DNA of 64,000 nucleotides from an uncultured Dorea sp. (GTDB taxonomy: Bacteria; Bacillota; Clostridia; Lachnospirales; Lachnospiraceae). The translations under genes were made by a program, and so were the position numbers. Positions 34,626 through 43,548 of this stretch are shown in pieces (within the stretch, counting starts at the first letter, position 1; each line of letters begins with the position of its first letter). The DNA lies in the NCBI GenBank assembly GCA_947652615.1, contig CANTDX010000009.1, positions 24,083-88,082 on the forward strand. The letters run 5' to 3'. The notes under the pieces were generated by a model. The model made no database searches. It worked only from the letters and a program-made list of their open reading frames with translations, and was not told the origin of the DNA.

Positions 34626-36008
34626 TCAGAAATGCCGGATCACCTCGAACCTTTCTAACCTTACCTCTTCCTGTTCTTTGATCCCCGCCTTCTGCTTCGC
34701 GATCGCGATCTGTTCCTCAACCGTATCCACGCCATCCAGATTCGGGAGCAGCAATCCGCGGCGATATCCCTTCGTCACCACCACTCCGTACCGTCTCACA
34801 TCCAACTGATCCGATGATTCGATCTCCTCCGTATCTCCCAGCACATCCACACTGATGGACAGCGTATCCAGTTCCTTTGGCTCTATCGGAGAGAATCTCG
34901 GATCCTTAGAAGAAGCACTGACCGCATTCTCAATGATCTCTTCCGCTATAGACCCGCGCACTGCCTGAATCGTGCCGATACATCCCCGAAGCCGCCCTTC
35001 CTTCTTGATCGAAACGAACACTCCTGCCCTATTTTCATACATTTCTTTTGGAAGCCCTTCCGGTACCGCAATCCTTCTTCCGGTACGGACATATTCTTCG
35101 ATCGTCCTTCGGGCAAGCTGTACATAAGCGTCTTCCTTCGCCCGCCGCTCCATGATCCTTCTCTTCTCCTTCTCCTCGTACCGGTCTTTCAGATTCCTTG
35201 TCAGATCCTTCCCGCAGATCTCATAGGCACAGATGCCATAGCCAACGCCAAAAGGCCCCTCGTAGGATAGACGTTCTGCCCCAACGCCGGTTCTGTCCAA
35301 AGCTCCCGCCATCATGGTGAAGGAACGGTGTCCGCACTCCCCCGCCTTCTCGCAGAAATCCTCCGGGAATTCCAGAAGCTTCCCGAAATCTCCGCTGCCC
35401 ATCACATCCATGATGCGCCGGTCGTATTCCGGTCCCTCTTCCTTATATCCGTACGGTCCCGCCGCCGAAAGCCTGTGGGACAGATCCCCGCTGGCGATCA
35501 CCACCGTATTCCTTCCCAATACCTCCGCCGTCTCCTTGATCCGCTGGCCCAGCTCATAATGCATCGTAAGCGCAAGTCCAGATAACCCGACCCTCACCAA
35601 CTTATAACCTGTCCAATATGGGTTCACGAAATAAAGCGGCACCATGGTTCCGTGATCCAGCCGCCTGTCACGCTCTCCCAAAGTTCCTGCGGGTATCTCG
35701 CCCGCCTCGGCAAGCTTCCCAAGATTCTCTGCAAATTCCGTATCATAGGTGACCTTCATCTCCACCTGACCTGCCCGAAACTGCCCGAAATCTCCCTTCC
35801 CACTCTTCCCCGGTGAGATGTGGAAATAATCCGCATACATGATCTGATGCGGTGAGATCAACACGATCGTATCCGGCCGAAGAGCGCCGATCCTTCTCCC
35901 GACCTCATGATATGCGTCAATCGTATCCTGTATCTTCTTCTCCTCACCCCTGCCGATCTCCGGTATGATAAGCGGCGGGTGAGGCACCATAAATGCTCCT
36001 GTAATCAT
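34626..36008 (-). CDS. AmmeMemoRadiSam system protein B-A fusion (MEMO + AMMECR1)
   Basis: A 460-aa fusion. Residues about 1-265 are the MEMO/class III extradiol dioxygenase-like domain (AFMVPHPPLIIPEIG, ISPHQIMYADYF, RLDHGTMVPLYF, VIASGDLSHRL); His and Asp residues there can bind iron. Residues about 290-460 are AMMECR1 (GVFVSIKKEGRLRGCIGTIQ near 332, DPRFSPIEPKELDTLSISVDVL, YRRGLLLPNLDGVDT). In many species B and A are separate. The system's reaction is not established. The radical SAM partner lies 95 bp upstream in the same direction. Confidence 0.93.
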   Translation of the reverse strand: MITGAFMVPHPPLIIPEIGRGEEKKIQDTIDAYHEVGRRIGALRPDTIVLISPHQIMYADYFHISPGKSGKGDFGQFRAGQVEMKVTYDTEFAENLGKLAEAGEIPAGTLGERDRRLDHGTMVPLYFVNPYWTGYKLVRVGLSGLALTMHYELGQRIKETAEVLGRNTVVIASGDLSHRLSAAGPYGYKEEGPEYDRRIMDVMGSGDFGKLLEFPEDFCEKAGECGHRSFTMMAGALDRTGVGAERLSYEGPFGVGYGICAYEICGKDLTRNLKDRYEEKEKRRIMERRAKEDAYVQLARRTIEEYVRTGRRIAVPEGLPKEMYENRAGVFVSIKKEGRLRGCIGTIQAVRGSIAEEIIENAVSASSKDPRFSPIEPKELDTLSISVDVLGDTEEIESSDQLDVRRYGVVVTKGYRRGLLLPNLDGVDTVEEQIAIAKQKAGIKEQEEVRLERFEVIRHF

Positions 36009-36103
36009 GGTATAATTCCTTTTCCTCTTGCTTTCTTTTTCATATCATACCACCTTTTCATATCTCTGTATAGATGATATCATACCTGGGAAATAAAAAA
36101 TGA

Positions 36104-36973
36104 TCAGCAATTCCCCACAAATACATGATCCAGATATTTTCCTGCTGTTTCTGCCAGACGGTATACCTGCCGCACATCCGTCGCCTGTCTGTCCGTCATG
36201 TGATATCTCGGAAAGAAACGCGTAACATGAAGCGGGATCTTCTTTCCAACATTTTCCTCCACAGAAGCAATCCACATAGCTTCCTCCTCCATCTCCCCCG
36301 CATCATCATTCATCCCCGGGACGATCAGGGTCGTAAGCTCCACATGACAGTCTGTCGCAGCCCGTACAATAAACTCCTTAACCGTCTCAAGCTCCCCGCC
36401 CAATTCCCGGTAAGTATCCTTACGAAATGCCTTCAGGTCAATGTTCATGGCATCCATATAGGGAAGCAATTCCTCAAGCACCTCCCGCATGGCCGTCCCG
36501 TTGGTAACCATCACATTGACCATGCCTGCCTCTTTGACAAGTTTTGCCGTATCACGCACATATTCCCATCCGACCAGAGGCTCATTATAGGTAAATGCGA
36601 TCCCCACATTGCCTGCTTCTCTGCACTTTACTGCTTTCTCTGCCAATTCCTGCGGGGAGAGGTATATCATATCTGCCTGCCTCGTCAATCTAATACTTTC
36701 CCCGGACTGCCGCGCGGACGCCATGGATATCTCATGATTCTGACAGAACGGACATCTCAGATTACAGCCAAAGCTTCCGACAGACAGGACCCGGCTCCCC
36801 GGCATAAAAAGCTTAAGCGGCTTCTTCTCAATCGGATCCAGCGCCATGGATGTGATCTGTCCATAATTCGCGCTGATGATCTTCCCGTCCTTATTCTGCC
36901 TCGCCCCGCAGATACCCGTCTGCCCGGATTGTAAACTGCACTGATGCATACATACTCTGCAAACTTCCTTCAT
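36104..36973 (-). CDS. amrS: AmmeMemoRadiSam system radical SAM enzyme
   Basis: Radical SAM enzyme of 289 aa. The N-terminal Cys motif (CRVCMHQCSLQSGQTGICGA) is followed by the SAM-cluster motif SFGCNLRCPFCQN near residue 68-80, and IAFTYNEPLVGWEYV near 122. A member of the PflA-like AmmeMemoRadiSam subgroup; its substrate is unknown. It lies 11 bp downstream of a flavodoxin, a plausible electron donor, and upstream of the B-A fusion. The ribosome binding site AAGGAGAG overlaps the flavodoxin stop. Confidence 0.93.
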   Translation of the reverse strand: MKEVCRVCMHQCSLQSGQTGICGARQNKDGKIISANYGQITSMALDPIEKKPLKLFMPGSRVLSVGSFGCNLRCPFCQNHEISMASARQSGESIRLTRQADMIYLSPQELAEKAVKCREAGNVGIAFTYNEPLVGWEYVRDTAKLVKEAGMVNVMVTNGTAMREVLEELLPYMDAMNIDLKAFRKDTYRELGGELETVKEFIVRAATDCHVELTTLIVPGMNDDAGEMEEEAMWIASVEENVGKKIPLHVTRFFPRYHMTDRQATDVRQVYRLAETAGKYLDHVFVGNC

Positions 36974-36984
36974 ATACTCTCTCC

Positions 36985-37512
36985 TTACTCTTTCAGAAAC
37001 TCAAGCACCGGCGTCAGATACTTCTGATCCGTCCAGTCCCCTGCCTGCCCCGCCGCGCTCATGAGACCTTCCATCCACGGTTCATAGGTACCTGGATCCT
37101 TTCTGGCAACAGATTTTTGTAAAAATGTGCACAGAGTTCTGTCTATGAATCTCATCTTCCTCACATCCCATGCCCCTCGTCCATAATACAGCGGGATCCC
37201 TCTTAAGTCTCCCGTCAGGTTGTGCTCCCGGATCCCCTCAAACGCGCGCTCATCATACGGTGCTGCCCCCACGCAGAATACGGCTATCTTCTTATCCTTC
37301 AATCTGCCGATATTCTTTTTCAGAAACGATATTCCTGCGATACCGGAAGCATAGATACCGCCGCATAATATGACTGTATCATATCGTATTACTTTATTCA
37401 ACACCGCCTTTGGCGTTTCCACACAGTCATAATCTGTCATTTGCCTAAGCCATCCGGCATATCTCTTTGTTGCCCCATATTTGGACTGATATATAATGAT
37501 TCCTTTTTTCAT
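36985..37512 (-). CDS. Flavodoxin-domain protein
   Basis: A 175-aa protein with an FMN-binding fold: phosphate loop YQSKYGATKRYA (residues 7-18), then VILCGGIYASGIAGI near residue 48 and VFCVGAAPYDE near 75. It resembles the HemG-type/flavodoxin_5 group rather than short classical flavodoxins. The ATG at 37512 precedes the KKGIIIYQS strand; an upstream in-frame start would overlap tetR. It follows the TetR gene by 28 bp and precedes amrS by 11 bp, so it may supply electrons to that enzyme. Confidence 0.88.
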   Translation of the reverse strand: MKKGIIIYQSKYGATKRYAGWLRQMTDYDCVETPKAVLNKVIRYDTVILCGGIYASGIAGISFLKKNIGRLKDKKIAVFCVGAAPYDERAFEGIREHNLTGDLRGIPLYYGRGAWDVRKMRFIDRTLCTFLQKSVARKDPGTYEPWMEGLMSAAGQAGDWTDQKYLTPVLEFLKE

Positions 37513-37540
37513 GATCTGTTTCCTCTCTGACAATCTGCCC

Positions 37541-38101
37541 TTATTTATCCATTCCCTGTGCCAGGAATGCTTCATAAGCAATCTCCTGCTGTGCATAGAT
37601 CTCATCCGCTGAGATTCCCGGCGTCGTCACCGAAAAAACAGTGCCGAGACCGATCGTATAGATCAGCATATTCAGATGCAGCTTCCTTGCCTCCGGTACG
37701 CTGATGTGTAATTCATCTGCAATGAAGCCGGCAGTCTCAGGACTTGCCTCTGCCCGGTACAGATCATCGAATGAAGAGATCCCCTCTCTCTCATGCAGGA
37801 TAAATATCCGGAACAGATGCGGCTCGTCTTTCGCCAATTGGATATAGGCCCGCCCTATACTGCGAAACAGGTCATCTTCTCTGATATGCGCCGTGACATA
37901 TTCCTGTATAAAAATCCTCACCCGGCCGACCACATCCCGGCGCAGTCCGTCCATATTCTTACAATAACTGTAAATAGGCTGTACGGAACATCCGATTCTT
38001 TCGGCAATATTCCTCACCATAACCTGCTCCATACCGTCTGCCCTTGCAATCTCAAACGCAGCATTGACAACCATCTCCTTCGTGATCCTCTGCTTTGGCA
38101 T
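37541..38101 (-). CDS. TetR/AcrR family regulator
   Basis: Regulator of 186 aa. The helix-turn-helix is at residues about 5-55 (KEMVVNAAFEIARADGMEQV, RNIAERIGCSVQPIYSYCKN). The C-terminal ligand domain fits the TetR_C_33-like group. The ATG at 38101 is chosen over an upstream in-frame start because the DNA-binding domain begins there. A perfect 14 bp palindrome 24-37 bp upstream is a likely operator, so it may regulate itself, the flavodoxin-amrS genes and perhaps the divergent iorA. Confidence 0.9.
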   Translation of the reverse strand: MPKQRITKEMVVNAAFEIARADGMEQVMVRNIAERIGCSVQPIYSYCKNMDGLRRDVVGRVRIFIQEYVTAHIREDDLFRSIGRAYIQLAKDEPHLFRIFILHEREGISSFDDLYRAEASPETAGFIADELHISVPEARKLHLNMLIYTIGLGTVFSVTTPGISADEIYAQQEIAYEAFLAQGMDK

Positions 38102-38124
38102 GATCTCCCCTCCACATCGCAACT

Positions 38125-38138
38125 AAGTTATATAACTT
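38125..38138. promoter_or_regulatory. Palindromic operator candidate for the TetR regulator
   Basis: AAGTTATATAACTT is a perfect 14 bp palindrome just upstream of tetR, with AT-rich half-site-like DNA beyond it. TetR proteins commonly bind such sites. Confidence 0.6.
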
Positions 38139-38212
38139 ATTTATATAAATTGATTATACTTCCATTTTTACATATTGTCAATCAAAAAATTATTGTCAAT
38201 CCCTCTGTCCGC

Positions 38213-38241
38213 TTGACTTTTGGCGAAAGGATGTCTATTAT
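38213..38241 (+). promoter_or_regulatory. iorA promoter
   Basis: TTGACT (38213-38218), a 17 bp spacer and TATTAT (38236-38241). The start codon of iorA is 36 bp further on, with GAGGTGAG as ribosome binding site. Confidence 0.75.
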
Positions 38242-38276
38242 GAATCATGACAAGTCAACACAAATGAGGTGAGATT

Positions 38277-40178
38277 ATGCACAGAGAATTTTTAATGGGC
38301 AATGAAGCCATCGCCATGGGCGCCGTCGCCGCCGGGGTGAATCTGGTATCCGGTTATCCCGGAACCCCTTCCTCCGAAGTGCTGGAAACCGTGTCAAAGC
38401 ACAGGCCAGAAAGCACCTACGTCGAGTGGTCCGTCAACGAGAAATCTGCTCTGGAGGTTGCTGCCGGAGCCGCATATACAGGCGCACGCAGTCTTGTAAC
38501 CATGAAACAGGTCGGGCTTAACGTAGCCTCCGATCCGCTGATGAGCCTTGCTTATATCGGAGTCAAAGGCGGCATGGTGGTCCTTGTAGCCGACGATCCC
38601 GGCCCCATTTCCTCACAGACCGAACAGGATACAAGGCATTATGCCGCATTCTCCAAGCTTCCCTGTTTCGACCCGACTTCCGCGCAGGAAGCATATGAGA
38701 TGATACAGGAAGCCTTCGTATATTCGGAAAGATACAGTACACCCGTCTTCTTCCGGCCAACCACTAGAGTCTGCCACGGATATGCATCGATTACAGTAAA
38801 GGATCCTTCGGAATATACGGAACATCATCCGGAAGGATTTCAGAAGGACAGCTCTAAGTGGGTGATCTTCCCAAGGCTCTCCTATCAGAACCATAAGCTG
38901 ATCGAGGAGCGCAATGTCAGATTGGCAGAGGATTTCTCCGCTTACGGACGGAATCATATTTTCTACGAGACCGACGGCATCTTTAAGCAGCGCGGAATCG
39001 CTTCCGGCGGCATCAGCTTTACATATGTCATGGAGACACTGACACAGACCGGACCTCTCCGCCTGCTCAAGGTCGCCACGCCCCACCCCTTCCCGGAGAA
39101 GCTGGCCCTTGAATTCCTGACCGGACTAGACGAGGTTCTCTGCATCGAAGAACTGGACCCTGTTATCGAGCGGGAATTGACCTATCTGTGCGGCAAATAC
39201 CATCTTCCAACGAAGATCTATGGGAAGCTGACACACCATGTGCCGAATGCCGGGGAGAATACACAAGACAGCGTCCGGCAGAACATTCTGGATTTCCTGA
39301 AAGACAGTCCAGAGGATGTGTTGCCGGCATCAGCTTCCACATACGGCGGACATGCGTTTCCAGACAATCCGCCGGCTCTCCCGGTACGGCCTCCGGTTCT
39401 CTGCGCCGGATGCCCTCACCGGGCCTCCTTCTACGCAGTCAAGGCAGCCATGAAGGGCAGGAAGACTATATTCTGCGGAGATATCGGATGCTACACCCTT
39501 GGCAACGCCATGCCCCTCGACATGGTAGATACCTGCCTGTGCATGGGCGCCGGCCTTGGGATCGCACAGGGAGTCGGACATATAGAACCGGATACCGCCT
39601 GCTTTGCATTCGTGGGAGATTCCACCTTCTTCGCGTCCGCAATCCCCGGCGTAGTGAATGCCGTATACAATCAGGCGGATATGACCCTGATCATACTGGA
39701 TAATTCCACCACCGCCATGACCGGCCATCAGCCCCATCCTGGCACCGGACGCACGATGATGGGCGATATCGTTGAGCAGATCAATATCGAAGCCGTTCTT
39801 CGGGGAATCGGCCTTAAGACCGTAGAGACCATAGATCCGCTGAACCATGAAGCCGCCGTCGCCTGTGTGAAACAGACAGCCGGCAAACCAGGCGTTAAAG
39901 CGATCATTTTCAGATCACCTTGTATTGCCGTCACCCGGCCGTCCGGCAGTATGCACGTCGCTTCCGGGAAATGCATCAATTGCAGGAAATGTATCCGGGA
40001 ACTTGGATGCCCCGCGCTGACCATAGAGAACGGCACCATAAGCATCGACGCTTCTCTCTGTACCGGATGCGGCCTGTGCAGCCAGCTCTGCCCTGCAGAC
40101 GCAATACATGTTGACACAGACGTAGAACACATTTCCCATGATACAGAAGCTTCGAAAGGGGGAAACGGCCATGAATAA
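38277..40178 (+). CDS. iorA: Indolepyruvate:ferredoxin oxidoreductase, alpha subunit
   Basis: Thiamine diphosphate and iron-sulfur enzyme, 633 aa, that oxidatively decarboxylates aryl pyruvates from Trp, Phe and Tyr to aryl-acetyl-CoA, reducing ferredoxin. Seen here: N-terminal pyrimidine-type domain (VSGYPGTPSSEVLE near residue 23), C-terminal thiamine-binding region (CAGCPHRASFYAVK near 378, GDIGCYTLGN near 400, VGDSTFFASAIPG), and two 4Fe-4S motifs at the end (CINCRKCIRELGCP, CTGCGLCSQLCP). iorB begins inside its last codons, and paaK follows. Confidence 0.96.
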   Translation: MHREFLMGNEAIAMGAVAAGVNLVSGYPGTPSSEVLETVSKHRPESTYVEWSVNEKSALEVAAGAAYTGARSLVTMKQVGLNVASDPLMSLAYIGVKGGMVVLVADDPGPISSQTEQDTRHYAAFSKLPCFDPTSAQEAYEMIQEAFVYSERYSTPVFFRPTTRVCHGYASITVKDPSEYTEHHPEGFQKDSSKWVIFPRLSYQNHKLIEERNVRLAEDFSAYGRNHIFYETDGIFKQRGIASGGISFTYVMETLTQTGPLRLLKVATPHPFPEKLALEFLTGLDEVLCIEELDPVIERELTYLCGKYHLPTKIYGKLTHHVPNAGENTQDSVRQNILDFLKDSPEDVLPASASTYGGHAFPDNPPALPVRPPVLCAGCPHRASFYAVKAAMKGRKTIFCGDIGCYTLGNAMPLDMVDTCLCMGAGLGIAQGVGHIEPDTACFAFVGDSTFFASAIPGVVNAVYNQADMTLIILDNSTTAMTGHQPHPGTGRTMMGDIVEQINIEAVLRGIGLKTVETIDPLNHEAAVACVKQTAGKPGVKAIIFRSPCIAVTRPSGSMHVASGKCINCRKCIRELGCPALTIENGTISIDASLCTGCGLCSQLCPADAIHVDTDVEHISHDTEASKGGNGHE

Positions 40179-40752
40179 GAATATCGTATTATGCGGGGTC
40201 GGCGGCCAGGGAACGGTCCTTGCTTCCAAGCTGATCGCTGCCGCCGCCATGAAGAAGGACATTCCCGTCATGAGCGCCGAGACCATCGGCATGGCGCAGC
40301 GGGGAGGCAGCGTATTCAGCCATATCCGTATGGGCGAGGGATTGTATTCCCCCATGATCGCCAAAGGAACCGCCGATATCATCATCGGCTTTGAACCGGG
40401 AGAAGCAGTCAGACAACTCCCCTATCTGAAACCGGGCGGTCAGGTCATCGTAAGCCGGCGCGCCATCATGCCTGTCACGGCAACCCTGTCCGGCACGCCC
40501 TATAGCGGCGATGAGATGACCGCATACCTCGAGGAACACATTCCCCATCTTCTGGCGGTAGATACCGCGCGCGCCTGCCAGGAGATCGGTTCTCCTAAGG
40601 TCCTTAATATCCTGCTCCTTGGCGCCGCGATCCACAGCGGTGCACTTGGGCTTACAGAAGAGGATCTCAAAGAAGCCATCCGCGAGAGACTTCCAGAGCG
40701 GTTCCATGAACTTAACTTCCGGGCGCTCTCATATGTCCGCTCGCAAGTCTAA
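40171..40752 (+). CDS. iorB: Indolepyruvate:ferredoxin oxidoreductase, beta subunit
   Basis: Gamma-type oxidoreductase subunit, 193 aa, that completes the IorAB enzyme. Recognised from VLCGVGGQGTVLASKLIA at residues 5-22 and MSAETIGMAQRGGSVFSHIR near 36-55, both typical of pyruvate/ketoisovalerate oxidoreductase gamma domains. The start overlaps iorA by 8 bp, with AAAGGGGG upstream, so the subunits are translationally coupled. Confidence 0.95.
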   Translation: MNKNIVLCGVGGQGTVLASKLIAAAAMKKDIPVMSAETIGMAQRGGSVFSHIRMGEGLYSPMIAKGTADIIIGFEPGEAVRQLPYLKPGGQVIVSRRAIMPVTATLSGTPYSGDEMTAYLEEHIPHLLAVDTARACQEIGSPKVLNILLLGAAIHSGALGLTEEDLKEAIRERLPERFHELNFRALSYVRSQV

Positions 40753-40835
40753 GCCAGCGAATATAGTCAAAGCCCCCCCGCAGGCATGCCTGCCCTGCCA
40801 GAAACCAATACTTTATTATAGAAAGGATACAACAT

Positions 40836-42071
40836 ATGCAGATATCTGAATTACAGATCAGCCAGGTAAACAGACAGATTCAATCCCTCATAAAAGCCGG
40901 AAGCTTCTACGGCAAGAAGCTTCATGAAGCCGGTATCTCCCACATATCCTCACCGGATGATTTCGAGAAGCTCCCCTTCTCCGAGAAGAATGATCTAAGA
41001 GAGGCATATCCTCTGGGACTTATGACGGCTCCAGAAGAAGACATCGTAAGGATCCACTCTTCCTCCGGCACTACCGGGCTCCCGGTGATCATCCCTTATA
41101 CCGCCAGGGATGTGGAGGACTGGGCAGCTATGTTCGCCCGATGCTACGAGACGGCAGGGATCACTAATATGGATCGTATCCAGATCACACCCGGATACGG
41201 GCTCTGGACTGCCGGGATCGGCTTTCAGGCAGGCGCAGAGAAGCTCGGCGCCATGGTCATTCCCATGGGTCCCGGCAACACAGATAAGCAGCTGCAGATG
41301 ATGATGGATATGAAGAGCACCGTCATCTGCGCAACCTCCTCCTACGCGCTTCTCCTCGCAGAGGAGATCGAGAAGCGGGGAATCAAGGATAAGATTCATC
41401 TGAAAAAAGGAGTGATCGGCTCCGAACGCTGGGGCGAGAAGATGCGCCAGCGCATCCGGTCAGAGCTTGGCATCGAGCTCTATGATATCTACGGACTCAC
41501 CGAAGTATACGGTCCGGGAATCGGCATCAACTGCCGGTACGATACAGGTATGCACTACTGGGATGATTATCTCTACATTGAGATCATAGATCCGGTTACG
41601 CTGAAACCTGTACCGGACGGCGAACTCGGCGAGATCGTGATCACGACCCTGGTAAAGGAAGGCGCACCCCTGATCCGCTACCGGACACACGACCTGTCCC
41701 GCATCATTCCGGGCACCTGCCCGTGCGGCAGCAAGTTCCCCCGCCTGGATATTATCATGGGAAGAACCGACGATATGATGAAGATCAAGGGTGTCAACGT
41801 ATTCCCAAGCCAGATCGAGGAGATCCTGAAGGAATTCCCGGAAGTCTCAAGCGAGTACCAGATCCGGATCTCACATCTGGACGGACGGGATACCATGCGT
41901 CTCTATGTGGAGACCAACGGAAGCGTTGATTTCCTTGAGCTGGCGAAACGCATTGCCGGCACGGTCAAGAGCCGCATCGGATTCACGCCTCTTGTTAAAG
42001 TTGTCGAATTAGGACTGCTTCCAAGAAGCGAGAAGAAATCCAAGCGCGTGATCGATGAAAGATATGAATAG
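40836..42071 (+). CDS. paaK: Phenylacetate-CoA ligase family protein
   Basis: AMP-forming ligase of 411 aa acting on arylacetates. Motifs: SSSGTTGLPVIIPYT near residue 72 (ATP binding), YGLTEVYGPGIG near 218, YRTHDLSRIIPG near 288, and MGRTDDMMKIKGVNVFPSQIE near 307. With IorAB it can convert arylacetyl-CoA to arylacetate with ATP gain, or reverse it. This is the usual clostridial iorAB-paaK set. AAAGGATAC precedes the start; a strong terminator follows. Confidence 0.92.
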   Translation: MQISELQISQVNRQIQSLIKAGSFYGKKLHEAGISHISSPDDFEKLPFSEKNDLREAYPLGLMTAPEEDIVRIHSSSGTTGLPVIIPYTARDVEDWAAMFARCYETAGITNMDRIQITPGYGLWTAGIGFQAGAEKLGAMVIPMGPGNTDKQLQMMMDMKSTVICATSSYALLLAEEIEKRGIKDKIHLKKGVIGSERWGEKMRQRIRSELGIELYDIYGLTEVYGPGIGINCRYDTGMHYWDDYLYIEIIDPVTLKPVPDGELGEIVITTLVKEGAPLIRYRTHDLSRIIPGTCPCGSKFPRLDIIMGRTDDMMKIKGVNVFPSQIEEILKEFPEVSSEYQIRISHLDGRDTMRLYVETNGSVDFLELAKRIAGTVKSRIGFTPLVKVVELGLLPRSEKKSKRVIDERYE

Positions 42072-42084
42072 ATGGTAAGGAAAG

Positions 42085-42121
42085 AAAGGGGCTGCCTATT
42101 TCCGACAGCCCCTTTTATTTT
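42085..42121 (+). terminator. Terminator of iorAB-paaK
   Basis: AAAGGGGCTG pairs with CAGCCCCTTT, followed by a T-rich tail. It can work on both strands and may also end the small minus-strand gene at 42154-42345. Confidence 0.85.
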
Positions 42122-42153
42122 CTCTATCCTATGTTCGTTTTAATTGTTAGCTA

Positions 42154-42345
42154 CTACTCTTTGATCTTATCAATCTCTGTCAGATTTACCCCCAAAAATG
42201 TCAAGACCGCTTTTAATGATAAATAATCATTTTTTAGTCCTTCATATGTTTTCGTCGCATTCTCTTCCTGAGCGTTTCGCATGTGAGCTTGTACCTTTTG
42301 AAAGCTATCTACAGCCCTTTCAACAATCTCTGCGCTATTTGGCAT
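42154..42345 (-). CDS. Small helical protein (63 aa), unknown function
   Basis: Begins MPNSAEIVERAVDSFQKV and ends LTEIDKIKE; strongly helical and charged, with no membrane segment. No family recognised. AGGTGA lies 8 bp upstream of the ATG, and a good promoter lies about 50 bp upstream. The promoter-to-start DNA closely resembles that of the 58-aa gene at 43549-43725, which also begins MP, so both look like members of one dispersed type of expression unit. Confidence 0.6.
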   Translation of the reverse strand: MPNSAEIVERAVDSFQKVQAHMRNAQEENATKTYEGLKNDYLSLKAVLTFLGVNLTEIDKIKE

Positions 42346-42394
42346 ATATCTTCACCTGCTTTCTATAATAAGTGCCATTTACTTTTGTACTTTC

Positions 42395-42423
42395 ATTATA
42401 TCAATTGGTGATTGCGGTGTGAA
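42395..42423 (-). promoter_or_regulatory. Promoter of the 63-aa gene
   Basis: On the minus strand TTCACA (42423-42418), a 17 bp spacer and TATAAT (42400-42395). From the -35 box to the start codon it matches the region 43725-43798 at roughly three bases in four. Confidence 0.65.
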
Positions 42424-42446
42424 GCTTTTAGTGCCTGGACAGGGAA

Positions 42447-43004
42447 TTATTCCTTCATATATTTCCTCTTAAGCCACCTGATCTTCTGCCCGCAATGAAT
42501 AAACAAGTATAGATACAAGAAAAAAAATACGGTGAAGAAGATGACAAAGCCCTTCGCGGATGTATTCCCACCCTGCCAATTAAAAAACTGGATAACAAGC
42601 TGCGGCACCACACAGGTAAAGAACACGATCAGAAGCGGTATCATCCGGCGTCTGAATACACGCTCTACCATCTCGATCCGGGATTCGTTGTCACTGAATA
42701 TCTCAGGCTCCTCTTCTTCTGAACCCGCCTGTTTCCTGAAATAAGTAAAACCATTCACCTCAAAGAGATATTCCCACCCATAATCATAATATAACTGCAG
42801 ATACTCCGTCTTCCCGCATTGATCCGCCTGTTCAAAATCAAGCCTGTACACGACATCCTCCGGCTCGCATTGATCAAAAAAATAGAACCCCGGGAGCCAA
42901 TATTTGCATAATTTCCAACCTTCCTTATGCTGTTCTCTAAGGAACTGCTCTTCTTCTTCATAATCCGTCACAGTCATAAACCGCAATAAAACTCTATCCG
43001 CCAT
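42447..43004 (-). CDS. DUF2812 membrane protein
   Basis: A 185-aa protein matching DUF2812: a cytoplasmic N-terminal domain (EEEEQFLREQHKEGWKLCKY near residue 12, CEPEDVVYRLDF near 43) and two C-terminal membrane segments (about 118-140 and 153-172). The family is almost always paired with a PadR regulator, as here, and is thought to respond to or counter membrane stress; the mechanism is unknown. The ATG at 43004 follows AAAGGAG. It overlaps the PadR stop by 11 bp. Confidence 0.9.
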   Translation of the reverse strand: MADRVLLRFMTVTDYEEEEQFLREQHKEGWKLCKYWLPGFYFFDQCEPEDVVYRLDFEQADQCGKTEYLQLYYDYGWEYLFEVNGFTYFRKQAGSEEEEPEIFSDNESRIEMVERVFRRRMIPLLIVFFTCVVPQLVIQFFNWQGGNTSAKGFVIFFTVFFFLYLYLFIHCGQKIRWLKRKYMKE

Positions 43005-43320
43005 ATACATACTCTCCTTTGCTGTTCTTATATAATCTCTCAATTCGATGAAGCTCTATATTCAGAACCTCCCAGCCAAGCTCCGTAATCACATACAGCT
43101 TCCTCTTCTCCTCCTCTCTTACGAATCTGATCAACCCGTCCTTCTCCATCTTAGACAATGTTCCGTACATGGTTCCCGGGCTTATGTTTACCTCTCCGCC
43201 CGTCATCTGCCCGACCCGCTGTCCGATGTTGTAGCCATGCATCTCTTCTCTCAGACAATATAAGATATAAAAGCCCGTCTCCGTCATGGGAACATATATC
43301 CTTTTGATCCGCTCCTGCAT
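42994..43320 (-). CDS. PadR family transcriptional regulator
   Basis: Repressor of 108 aa with the PadR winged helix (TGFYILYCLREEMHGYNIGQ at 14-33, SPGTMYGTLSKMEKDGLI near 47-65). The PadR-DUF2812 pair is a common Firmicutes unit in which the regulator represses its own operon. Two similar 19 bp palindromes lie 100-140 bp upstream and are probable binding sites. Confidence 0.92.
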   Translation of the reverse strand: MQERIKRIYVPMTETGFYILYCLREEMHGYNIGQRVGQMTGGEVNISPGTMYGTLSKMEKDGLIRFVREEEKRKLYVITELGWEVLNIELHRIERLYKNSKGEYVYGG

Positions 43321-43419
43321 TCCAGCACTCCTCTCCTTAAGAATCGCATCCTATCATCACCAATACTGCACTGATATATTCTGCTTCGATATAATGCAGT
43401 TCAATACATTGCGTCTCGT

Positions 43420-43462
43420 TATATCGTGTTGCGATATATATTTTATATCACACCTCGATATA
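43420..43462. promoter_or_regulatory. Paired PadR operator candidates
   Basis: TATATCG-5-CGATATA (43420-43438) is a perfect inverted repeat. A second, TATATCA-5-CGATATA (43444-43462), has the same 19 bp length with centres 24 bp apart. Additional CGATATA-like half sites lie at 43387 and 43417. Confidence 0.6.
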
Positions 43463-43490
43463 TATGTCAATATATTTTTCACAAAATACA

Positions 43491-43539
43491 AAAAAGGTGT
43501 AACGCCTTTAAAAACGAAATAAAGACTTTACACCTTTTT
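43491..43539 (-). terminator. Terminator of the 58-aa gene
   Basis: AAAAAGGTGTAA (43491-43502) pairs with TTACACCTTTTT (43528-43539), with Ts on the minus strand. It begins about 10 bp after the gene's stop. Confidence 0.75.
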
Positions 43540-43548
43540 ATAGATGAT

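Noticed and set aside
36125..36934. Plus-strand frame of 269 codons opposite amrS
   Set aside because: Antisense shadow of a gene with intact radical SAM motifs.
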